A stretch of 64,000 nucleotides of DNA. Origin: Mugil cephalus. Lineage: Eukaryota > Chordata > Actinopteri > Mugiliformes > Mugilidae. Each line of letters starts with the position of its first letter. Position 1 is the stretch's first letter. Made by a program: the position numbers and the translations under genes. Location of the stretch: assembly GCF_022458985.1 (NCBI RefSeq), contig NC_061771.1, positions 15,353,001-15,417,000 on the forward strand, in the 5' to 3' direction. Shown one piece after another: positions 1 through 11,300 of this stretch. The notes under the pieces are model-generated. The model did no database searches, was not told the DNA's origin, and saw only the letters and a list, made by a program, of their open reading frames with translations.

Positions 1-2242
1 GTAATAACCGATAAGTGCATAACAACGAGGAGTTTTTCTTTTTTTTTGTCTCCACAAGAACTGAAGCTGTATCACAATGACAGAGGGGTTCAACTGTGTT
101 TTTTCTTTCACCAACTAACGGGTGAACTCAAATAAACATCCAACTCAAATAAACTAAAGCTATGTGGACACAACCTATGCAAGGCCACATCTGGGAGAGA
201 AATACACGTACACAACAACACAGGGTTGGGTACACAGGACACACTGCTCACAAGTGATGGCCTTGAAAGTTGGACTCCTGGAATATGTTATCGGCTGTGG
301 GGTTGAGGTCTCACCAAACCCTTGCAGATCTGTCTGTAATACCGCCTCATTGACATTTAAAATACGTATAAAATTAATCAGAATTATTACGGCTTTTATG
401 TGACCTCAAGAAATGAACAACACGTGGGTAGTGCCAGCTCGGCATACCTTGGGAGAAGATGCCTTCGAGTCGAAACACAGTACTCCAGCCCGGCTGCTGA
501 GTCCTGGGAGGCCGGCTGGAGTGTGGCAGGAGCAAAGCGCTAAAAAGCTGTGAAAGCTCTGGCAAAGGAGGCAGGAAAAAAAAAGACAGCTGCTGCTGGC
601 GGGCGGCGGGGAGAAATCTCAGTTATCACTCTACCACCAGGAGATGTATTGGAGTTAAACGAGCGTAACATCAGTGGGGGTTATCAGTGGTCCCCAGCCA
701 ACGGCCTCATAAAAGCCTCCCTGGGGTGTTTAATCCAGCTTCCAAATGGGAGGAGGCCGCGCTGGAGAGATACATTAAGGCGCCAGGCAGCGTCCTGCTG
801 GTCAGCCACCAACCTGTACAGCATCCAGCGTGTTGTATGGTTTATATACTCAATCCTAATGTGTTTTTCGTATGTAATGAGTGATCTGTGTAGGGTGTAC
901 CTGCGCCTCTTTGGACCTCCCCTCCAGAGGACAAGTCTTCACAGAAAATGAATGAATGAATGAATGTTATGACTTAAGAAACTTAAAATATTCAAGATAT
1001 TTATCGTCATATGCACAGTAAAAATGGTAGATCATGCAATGAAATTCTTACTTTGCTGGACGCCCATACTAACAACAATAAATAAACAAATAAATATAAG
1101 AGCAGAACTTAAAAAACGTGGTGAACAAGCAATCTGTGCCAGACTGTGCACACTCAGTATGTAAACTCCCAAATATTACACAAAAAGTGTAATTATTAAA
1201 TGATAATGAAGTGAAATATTAAAACAATACAGCTTTGTGCTGCTGACAGTCTGACTTGAGTGCTTCCGGTCTAACAGAAGTGTAAAGGTGTGCCATGGTG
1301 GACTGGAAGCACAATGGGAGTCCCTTCGTTTGGTTGTGTTTTACTGGACAGGAAATGTATCTGTTCATTGTTCTGACAAGGAACACAGTATCTGGTTGCC
1401 ATGACCAGAACTACTTGTGGGAGCACGTTGTAATTTACATGCGTACTTCCTTGTCAACATTTGGCACATTGTTAGTGTTGTTAGTGCAGAAGCATTTTCT
1501 GTCATTCAGGACATAAAAAAAATATATATACATAAAATATTACAGAAAAAAATAATTAAACAGTGCAGGGAGAGGCAAAAAAATGTGGTTGGCTTATTTG
1601 AAGCCTTCACCTTATAATATGTTAATATTACAATGTCATGTTGTTATAAAACACAAAGCATCAGAAAACACGACTACATAGAAATATTTGGTGACTAATA
1701 GCAACAACAATGCAGAAATAAAAACAGAAAATGTAACTCATGAGCAACAATAATGACTTTGACCTGTATTAAAGACGTACAGTACGTCTACCAATGTGCA
1801 GCAATTACATATACAGATACACAGACAATTCATCACAAGATAACTGTTAAATGATCTTTTAAACATCTTTTAAAACATTTCACAGAGGAACAGCATTTTG
1901 TTCGACGTTAGTTTGAAGTTTTTTTCTCCGCCCAGAGCAAGAGAAAGTGCACCTAATCACCTCCTCTCCCCGGATGGATAGATGGCATAAAGGGAAGAAA
2001 CATAGCACGGCAGTGGAGAGGCGTGGCCACATAGGTCTAATGACAAGTGGACGTGGGGAGGAGCTGCATTACCTGTGCAGAGCCAGGAGCCAGTGCACAG
2101 TGAACAGTACACCTGTTGCACTTCCCAGGCTCTCTCTTTTCTCTCTCTCCCTTTTCCTGTCCCTCCTTCCTCCCTCTTTTTTTTTTTTTTTTTTCTTTTG
2201 CCTTCACTTGTCCGATAGCACAGGGGAGCAGACGGCCTCATC
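1..2242. other. Upstream flank of arhgef38, no gene recognised
   Basis: No reading frame here resembles a known protein or shows a plausible exon. The stretch holds a repeat-like segment near 970-1250 and, just before the arhgef38 start, a long pyrimidine tract (about 2130-2200) that probably lies in the promoter or 5' UTR. The transcription start cannot be placed from sequence alone; no clear TATA box was seen. Confidence 0.5.
970..1250. repeat. Possible old retroelement-tail repeat
   Basis: The segment contains phrases typical of a dispersed fish repeat (tatcgtcatatgcacagta, then caatgaaattcttactttgc), followed by A-rich sequence. A comparable arrangement (a Watson motif near ccaccggggaaattgc followed by A-rich sequence) occurs at about 21595-21830. 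No ends or target duplications could be defined, so class and limits are tentative. Confidence 0.35.
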
Positions 2243-2465
2243 ATGGATCCTAAAGAGGCCGGCGGGAGCGAGAAGGAGAAGGAGAAGGAGAAAGAGAAGG
2301 ATAAAGGCATAAAAAGGAGGAACCGGCCAGTGTTTCTGCGTTACCTGGAGAGGAGAAGGACAGACACTATTGTATCTGATGACATGGCCAAAGGTGACAT
2401 CAACCTGGGGACGCTGGTGAGGAGGAGTCAGTCGGACAAGACGGAGTACAGCGCCAAACTTAAAG
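2243..2465 (+). CDS. arhgef38: arhgef38 coding exon 1 (start codon)
   Basis: Encodes residues 1-74 plus the first base of codon 75. The ATG opens MDPKEAGG followed by a Lys/Glu repeat (EKEKEKEKEKD) and then LRYLERRRTDTIV and LVRRSQSDKTEY, which are recognisable in ARHGEF38. The donor is gtaggg right after cttaaag. The low-complexity KE run is not expected to be structured. Confidence 0.88.
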
Positions 2466-5305
2466 GTAGGGCAGCTAATGATGTCCCCAGGGGTCAAAAC
2501 TATGGCAACAATTTATACACACGTGAACCAATCAGCCTCAAATGTCTCTCACCTCTCTACACTGGAAACTTGTTGGTAACACAGGTAACTTGGAGACCCT
2601 TTAGACAAATATGTCCACTGCAGATGAGCCACAGGTGCAGCACCTGAGAGACAGAAATTCAGCGCGCACACACCACAAGTATACAATATGCTGGATACCT
2701 GGAGCGAACGCGGTGCACTGGGCACCTGTTGTGTTACTATGTGCTTAGCAGGAGATACTCCCACAGGGATCAAGCCACATATGCAAACTGTGATCCGAAC
2801 TCAGACTCAGAGGAGTGGCTTTAGAAGTGTTCCAGGCCAGCTTGTAAACAAGACCAGCGATGTGCGAAGATGGACTTTTAGAGTTTAGACGTATCATTAG
2901 GAACTCGACCTTAGAGTTTTGTTTCAAACTGAATGCAGCCTCTGAGGTTTTTGAAGTGAGCGCAAGATGAGCACAAGATGTAAAAAGGAAGGGACTGCTG
3001 GGAGGAGGGTGAAAGTCATCATTAGTGCTGACACAGTCTTTTCACATTAACACAGATCCACATTTCAGAAAAAACTGGCTTCACCTGTCCTTAGAGTGCA
3101 GTCAGAGGCTGGGAATGCACTTCAGGCAAGATGACATCAGCTGTCATCAGAAGTGGGTTACTATTAAAGATAAGCCGAGTATGTAGCCTTTCCTGTGCCA
3201 CTTGTTCCTTTGCTTCCTTTTGTGTGAACAATACACATCACATGAGCAAAATGACAAAAGGCACCTTGATGATTACATCGATGTATAACCAACTTTTCAC
3301 TTGGTGTTTCATGGATAAGAGCCTCCACACACACACTCTCCTTATCAGCTGTAGCTTTGTTTACCTGTAATGGAGCCACTCTCTACTTCTTTGCGCTCTC
3401 TGTTTTCCTGGCCGGCCTGCATCATGAGAGGCAAAGTTGTGAAAAAACAGTGGAGTGTTTTCAGTAAACCAGTCACCCACCCACCCTCTCCGAGCTTAGC
3501 TTCACACCCCGACGAGCAGTGATGCATATTTACAGTGGTATTACCAATGCAAATATTGACAAAACGATGACTTCACCAAAAGAGGAAACATGTGAGTTAA
3601 TACTCGACAGCCGGTTCTCATATGCTCGTCAGACAGGTTGGTCGAGTCGTAGAACCATGGCAACGTGACACTGATATGTGTAATTATTTACAGCAAAAAT
3701 ATATGATTGTTGTGGCAATGATTTACTAGGACAAAATCCACATGAAGAGGCGGCAATAGCACATGTTCCCATGTATTAATACGCAAAAAGGATGTCGCTT
3801 TGTTGTGGCTACATGTTGTCTTCTTTCTTACTCTCTCTTTTCAAATAATTTTATCACATTCATTGAAAAGTATCACGTGTTTTACCCAGTTTATATTACC
3901 AGTATTCTCAGTGACAAATTCCCATTGTGCACGTTGGTATGTGGCTGAAATGTCATTTTTCTTGACGGTGACACGCGATATGTGATACCTTGTGTTCTTT
4001 CTGGGGAAGTCTGTTAGATCCCTTTCACTGGGCTGAACATTGAAAAGCCCTGTATCCACTTTCATGGGAACTCCTGTGCCAGTAACCATACCTCACCAAA
4101 CACAGAGCAGGCAAAAGCACAAGTCAGCACAGTTGGAGATCCGCCGCTCCGTCCTGATGGGTCACATTTTTTTTTAACCCACTGTGAATGGGCCAGGAAA
4201 AACTTTGTGTTTTGATAAGAACAATATCGAATTGAAAGGTGATCGTATCTGATTGACATGCCAGCGTAAAATAGTACGCTTCAGCCATAAAGACACCTCA
4301 CCCGATCTCTCATTAAGGGGATCTTTCTCACGGGGGGAGGTTTTCGGATATTCTGGGGTCTGTTTTCACTCTGAAAGCCCATACGGGCATATGACACTTC
4401 ATGGCACCACCGGAAGATGAATGTGATTCATTTCCACGAGTTAAGAATGAAAAATAAAATCAATAAGAATTGTGATCTGAATTTCAAACAACAGAAAGGC
4501 TTGTCTTTGAGTATTATCAGGCTGTGACCAATGTTTCCACTATGTAACAGCCCGGCAAGGTGACTTCGGAAGGACGGCATTTTACATTTCACCTGTTGGA
4601 GATTAAAACAAAAATCTACTACTGTGCATGTGCACAATGCTTTTAAATCCAAAAGTCCTTTTTTTTCTTTCTTTTTTTATCAAAAAGTCCTTTTTGATTA
4701 AATTTTGCACAGTGCCTGCATTCATGAGAAAGCGCTGCCTACTGCCCAGAAACACATGATCCATTTTACTTTACAGGAAAGGGCAGACGTTGCTTATTGT
4801 ACCCTTCCATCATCGTTGAACTTGTTTCATACCCGTTGCCAAAAGAGAAAAAAAAAGATTAAGTGGAAATGCAATGCAATGGTGCTTTCATACTTGACGT
4901 GCGAAACCCTCTCCTACTCGTCTGTCTTGTTTGCTAAGTGCAAAAACTTCACCGCAGTGTGTACAGATATCAGGTAGTCTATATATGCAGGTGGCTGGAC
5001 TGCACTGTATAGGATTCCCCTCCGCTGTAGATTCAACTAAATACGATGCAGAGAAATAAACATTTTATACACTTAGACTAAGCTGAACATTGTAGGTTTG
5101 ATTGTTGATAGTTATTTATTTTTTTTTTTTTGCATGTTTACGCGTGCTTTTTATATTTTTGTATAGTGACTAAAACAACCAACCTGAAGCAGATGGGGGT
5201 AAATTTGAGTTGTATGCGTGACTCTCTGTGCGCGCATGCATGTTGTGTGAATCAGTGTCACCGCGTGTCCTTAACGTTTCTACTTTATCTTTGTGTGCCG
5301 ACGCC

Positions 5306-5337
<32 letters not shown>

Positions 5338-8300
5338 GATGCAGCAGATGGAATGCCTGAGCACGCTGTAGAATTACATCAGCAGCACGATTAGTTTCGT
5401 AACCTGACACAGGCCTCGCAGCATTCTGTCTCCCTGCCTTCACCCCTCGTTTTCCCTTTTCATCGCTCTCTTCCCCCAGAGGAGGAAGTGGTGCGTGGCG
5501 TCGATTAGGCAGCAAGGAAGCATCCCTCTTCCCTGAACAGACACTCCTGCCTGCCTGCCATGCAAAGCGCAGAGCAGCCACAGACTGATTAGGCAGCTGA
5601 GCAATAAAAAAAAAAAGAGAAGTGAGCCTGACTGGCATGTTAAGTGAGGCCTTTTGGCGTTCGAGTCAAAATAATTAGATCACCGTGAAATACTGAATAC
5701 TGCTCAGGCGTCAGGAGGACGTGTTATAAGGGATGTATGTTTTTCAAAGCGTGCACGGCCCACAGAGCGGGGTGTTTACCAGGATTTTAGAAAATGTGCT
5801 ACAGCTGGTTTGAAATGCTGGCAAAAAACATATTATTTTCTGAAATAAAAATTTTAGGGCAAAGTATATCATTGGTTTTGTGTGACCTTGTATAACCTTT
5901 ATGGCTCACCAGGGCCCAATGCTGTGACTGCTACAACAATATGTGATTGTTTAAACACTTCTATTTTTGACTGATTTTGCTATGGCCATTTTCTGTCCAG
6001 AGAAAATGACACCACCCGACCTGTCCACACCGTCCTCTCCAGCGGTGGACCCAGAGGAAATTCGTCTGAGGAAGATGAGCCGCAGGGCAAAGGTCATTCA
6101 GGAGCTGGTGCAGACTGAAAAAGACTACCTCACTGACCTGGAGCTGTGCATCAGGGAAGTAGTCCAACCGCTACGAAATTTGCAGGTAGGTGCTTTTAAG
6201 GGTCCCCCACGAGCAAAGCCAAACAGTGCATGAATGTTTTCAAGTGTTAAACTGAGAAGAAGCTGACTTTTTTATTCGGTGCATCTCAACCAGCTTGAAT
6301 ATAAATGCATAAAAGCTTCTTGCTCCTAAATGGGGAATGTTTGTGTTAATATCCAAGTGAATCATAACCTAACTGATTAATATTTTGTGAATAAAGTAAA
6401 AACAAAAAAAAAAGTATTTTCACAGACAACATCATAAACTGCAGCATAAATAGTTAAAAACAACAGCAAAGTTAAAAAAGTCCCAGGTAAATAAAATGCA
6501 GATATGTTACATAAATGCCTGTCTGACCATACAATATTTGTCTTTGCCTTCATTAAGAAGAAACAACAGAATCTGCAAACCTTAGGGGTGTTGGCAGAAC
6601 GTCACTCAGTTCTGGTCTAACAACCTCAAAAGCTTGAACTCCCAGTGACTTTACGAGGATTAACAGTGAAGTAGACGTGTTAAATAAGGCCATCTAATTA
6701 GGCAAGGAAGAAATTTAGAGGCAGTAATCTGAACTGACTTGAATACATTTAAAGGTTTATTAACTGAGTGATTTAAAAGCTCACGAAAAATTACAAAGTG
6801 AGAAAAAATAATGTATCTTAAGATCCACATTCAAAGCTATAGGTCTTAGGTTATTAATGGCTCTTAAGTGGAAAAAATGAGACCTGATAAAAATAAATAA
6901 ATTAAATGTTAAATTAAATGTCACCCAGGACGGATTAAGTAGCAGAGAATCCTCAGATCAATTGAGCAATATTTCCAAAACCTGGCAATGAGCTGACTGC
7001 ATGTACGCATTGTGTACATCTACATTTCCTCTCTGGTTTGGAAGGAATGTTCATTGATGTATAATGTCCATGCTGAAATAAATACATTGAAATTGGATCA
7101 TAGGTGCCCCAGAATCGAGCCTTGTGGGACACCAAAAGACAGTGAAATACATGTTTTTATCCTGTTGTGTTTTGGACAGTGATATGCACCATCATGTGAT
7201 TTGGATACAGAGTTCTTTCACAACACAGTTTCTTCATATTTTCTTAGGTTGTGGATGTGGATCGACTGTTCACCAACATGGAGACAGTGTGTGAGGTCTC
7301 TGCAGCACTCCTTCACAGACTGAACGAGGCCATGGCTGACCCTGATCCTGAAGCAGTAGTCATAGGTGAGGTTGTTTGGAATCTTGACTGATTGCTCACT
7401 TTTCCATTTGTTGGCGGTTGCTGTTTTGCTCAGTACTGAAGTTGAATGTCCTATTTTAATTTGTAGGAGAAGTGTTCATCCAGGCGAAGGCAGCTTTAGA
7501 GGATGTGTATAAGATTTACTGTTACCACCATGATGATGCTAACATGTCGCTCAAGTCCTATGAGAAGGAGGAGGAAATAAAGAAACATTTTACCACATGT
7601 GTATTAGCACTTAAGTGAGTCAAGTCCATCCATTCAATTTGTTTGTCACATTATTAATGACAAATCCGTATATTATCACTTGTTAATGTTTTTTTTCTCC
7701 CCTTTCAACTATTCTGTTTCAGGAAAATCTATGACCATGAGTAAGTATAGTCATTTGCAAAGTTTTTCTCACCATGATTATTCTCGTGTTCATCATAATT
7801 ACTGTATAATGCGCTAATCTGCACAGAGGGAAACCAAATCTGTTGGATATGGGTTCGCTGATCATCAAACCCGTCCAGAGGATCATGAAGTACCCATTAC
7901 TGCTTGGAGAGCTGTGGCAGGCAACACCTCAGGACCACCCTGACCATCTGCCGCTGCAGGAGGCTTTCACTGCTGCCAAGATCATAAATGTGAACATCAA
8001 TGAGTTCAAGAGACGCAAGGATATCGGTAGGATTTATGCTGTGTCATATAGTATTTTTTTATCAGTGATGTCTTTTTATCAAATGTATGGTTACTGCGCT
8101 TTCTATGTCAAATCTATCCACAATTAACTATTTACCATTTACTCTCAGTTATGAAGTATAAGAGGCTGGAAGATGAAGGCACATTGAGGGGGAAACTAAA
8201 CAAGTTCAACATCCACTCAATTCGGAAGAAAGGCGACAGGTTTGCTGGTTATCTCAAGATCCTCACTGGAGTGGAACCACAGGTAGAATACAAGGCACTG

Positions 8301-11300
8301 TTTTATGCAAATCAACCTGCATATTTTATAGCTACACGCATCAGGCATAACATTATGACTACCTTCCTAATGTGTAATATTGTGCCTGCAAAACAATTGT
8401 GACTCATTTGAGAATGGACATGGGTCTTCTGAGGATGTCCTGTGGTGTCCAAAAGATTCCCAGGAGAACGTTGTATTGCCACTTGTCTTGTCAGTGGTTT
8501 TAATGTTGTGGCTGATTGGTGTACACTTAAAAAGAAAAGCTTGATTTGAGCTGAGGAGATTTTTTTTTTTAACAAAGTGACGTGTATTTGAACTCTTAAT
8601 GTCTGCAGGTGAGAGATGAAGTATTTGACAGAGAGGAGAAGCTGTTCAGGAGTCTGGAGAAAGCTGTGAGGCAACTGGTCAAGAATGTTCACTGTTACCT
8701 GCAGTACACTCAGGTCAGTACATAGCTCACATTTTCTAAATACTGATTTTATGTACTCAGTCAACCTGATTTTTTTTTTTCCTCTTTTGTGCAGGAGATG
8801 GTGTCTGTAGCTGTCCAGAGCGTGCAGGACATGGAGAACATGGTCAAGGATTCAAACAGAAGTGACACCAACGGTTCATCTCACAGTAATGGCAATGATC
8901 CCTACAAGCACTTTGTAAGTGTGTTCGGTTTACCCAGAGCACAATTCACTTTACTGTCCAGCTTCCCATACTTCAATTTCCTTTTTGAATCTTCTGTCGT
9001 GTCTTTCCTGTTCCTGCATGACCTCCCATTCACCCTCCAGTCTTCTGAGTCCTCTGTCTCTTTGCCCACAGCTATCTGTCTTCTGTCCATTATATGAATC
9101 CTGCCATTCTGTGCCTCTAACCTTCCTGTTGGCTCCTGTATCAGTCAGCCTCATTCCCCTTTCTCCTCTTCCCTCTGTGGACTATACAGTCACCAGATCT
9201 ACTGTAGCCTCTTTGTTAGAAGAATCCTGGTCTGCAGCATTTCAGCGTTGCCTCTAACCAAAGACTGTAACGGCTTTGGTTAGAGGCAACGGGTTTATTT
9301 TCGTGTCTGCAACAATCAATTTGGCAGCAGTAGCTGATGGATAGCATTCGTGACATTTACTTTATGTCTGTTACCGCACATTTGATGCCTCCTGCTATAA
9401 TAGATGAACCTCCTTTTCATCTGTATTCATATGGGGCTGTTGCTGCTCTCCTGGTGTGTGCTCAAAGTTAATGCTCAAATGTGCTTTAGAATCTCCAGAG
9501 ACCCTACTGCATACTAAAAACAAGATGTTTAATCGTTCGCACTTTACACGGAAAAAATACAATTCAATCTCACAGAAACCACCTTGAGTAGATCATAATG
9601 AAACAGACAGACTAATCTCAATGTTTTGCCGTCTTTATTCCCCCCCTCCAGAAAACCAGCATGGAGCACTTGGTCCTCGCCCCGCTCTCCTCTCTGCAGG
9701 GCATGTTCACTGCTCCACAGAAGCTCATCCAGAAACGTTACGACAAGCTGCTAGATTACTGCAGCCGCCTGGAGCGCTCATCCTCCTTTTCATCCTCGTC
9801 CTCCACTTCTTCTTCGTCCTCTCCCTCACCGGTGTCAGAAGACCCACCTGGTCCCGCCAGGAGGGACTACGAAGCCCTGAATGCTTTGCTGGTGGAGGAG
9901 TTGCAGAGGTTCAACAAGGCTGCCTATACTATCCTGACCAACAGCGTGGTGTATCTGGTGGCCCTACTCAGAAGACTGATGGATAGCATATTGATCGGAG
10001 CTCCATCTGTACAGCAGCTACCAGTGAGTCTATACATGTATAATATTAGCAGACATGGTTTTTTAGTTAACCTGCTGAATCTTAAACCATTGTGTTACGA
10101 TTCTCCTTTCAGGCTCCGCTGTCAAACATCGTGGAGGTGCAGAACAGCATCATGGACGAGCTGAACAATCTGACGTTTGTCAAGGATAACGCGCAGAAGT
10201 TGATGGAGCGAAAAGTCAGCTTCGAGAGACAACGAGATAAAAAAGTAGTGGTAAGAAAGTGGAAGTTCTTTTTCTATACTAGTTTCTTATTAGTGCTTTC
10301 GATCAACAACAACACAATCATTTATATTGCAAAGGTACATTCCTTAGTTATTTCATATCCAGGGATATCTTAAACTGTAATGCAGTTTCTGACATTTACA
10401 AAAAAGTGTCTGTGGTTTGCTTCTCTATTTTCATGGATGTCATGCAGTTTGTGCAATCTGCAGTATTAGCCACACACTGAGGGCCTCTGCAAGTTTCCAA
10501 TTGACACCAGGTTAAATCAGAAGTCCCAGTTCCTCAGATATTTAAGAAAAATCTATTCCAAGCCATATGCGAGCAGTTATATAGTAAAGGTAGAGATCAA
10601 GTAAGGCACTCTGCAACCCAAACCTCCACCAGACACCAGTCCCATGAGACGTGGACTGTGCGGTCCAGTAGTCCCCCCTCCCTTAACACTCCCTCCCGCA
10701 CACGCCACAGAGCCACTTTAAACATTTACAACAACACTCCTTTGTGTTGCGCCGTCCTTCAGGTGCCGGAGGTGCAGCATCAGACCGAGGAGCAGCGTGC
10801 CTGGCTGCTAGCAGAATACCCGCTGAACCGCTTGTACCAACTGAAGAGGAAGTGTAATGGCTGCCAGGAGCAGGACCTCAGCCTGCTGGAGGGGGAGCTG
10901 GTGGCCCTGCTGGAGGACACCGACCCATTAGGAAGCAGCAGCCGCTGGCTAGTTCACACAGGAGGTAAGAGTGCATATCTGTGTGTGTGTGTGTGTGTGT
11001 GTGTGTACAAGGACAGAGACCCCTCAAGGCAGAGCGAGCTATGTGCGCGTATTCTTAGTAAGACACGCAAAGGTGAATTAAGTTATCACACCGGATCAGC
11101 AGATCTGCAGATATGGTTGATATAGGTCCCCTCTAATACGCATTCCTCTGTGTACACACCTGCATCTATCAGATGACTGAGGCCGAGTACATGCTCTAAA
11201 CTTTACTTTCTGACAATGATAAGTCAACACACTAGGCTTATTCCCAGGAGCTTCTGTGATGTCATGGTTGCCGGGGCCTCTGGAGAGGGTTGCTTCACAA

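Noticed and set aside
1957..2310. Long minus-strand frame opposite arhgef38 exon 1, rich in Ser/Phe and Lys
   Set aside because: It is the antisense of the KE-rich exon and pyrimidine tract; low complexity, no homology recognised.
9661..10164. Frame running past the exon 10 donor
   Set aside because: Coding is real only up to 10023; beyond that it reads intron and then exon 11 in the wrong frame.
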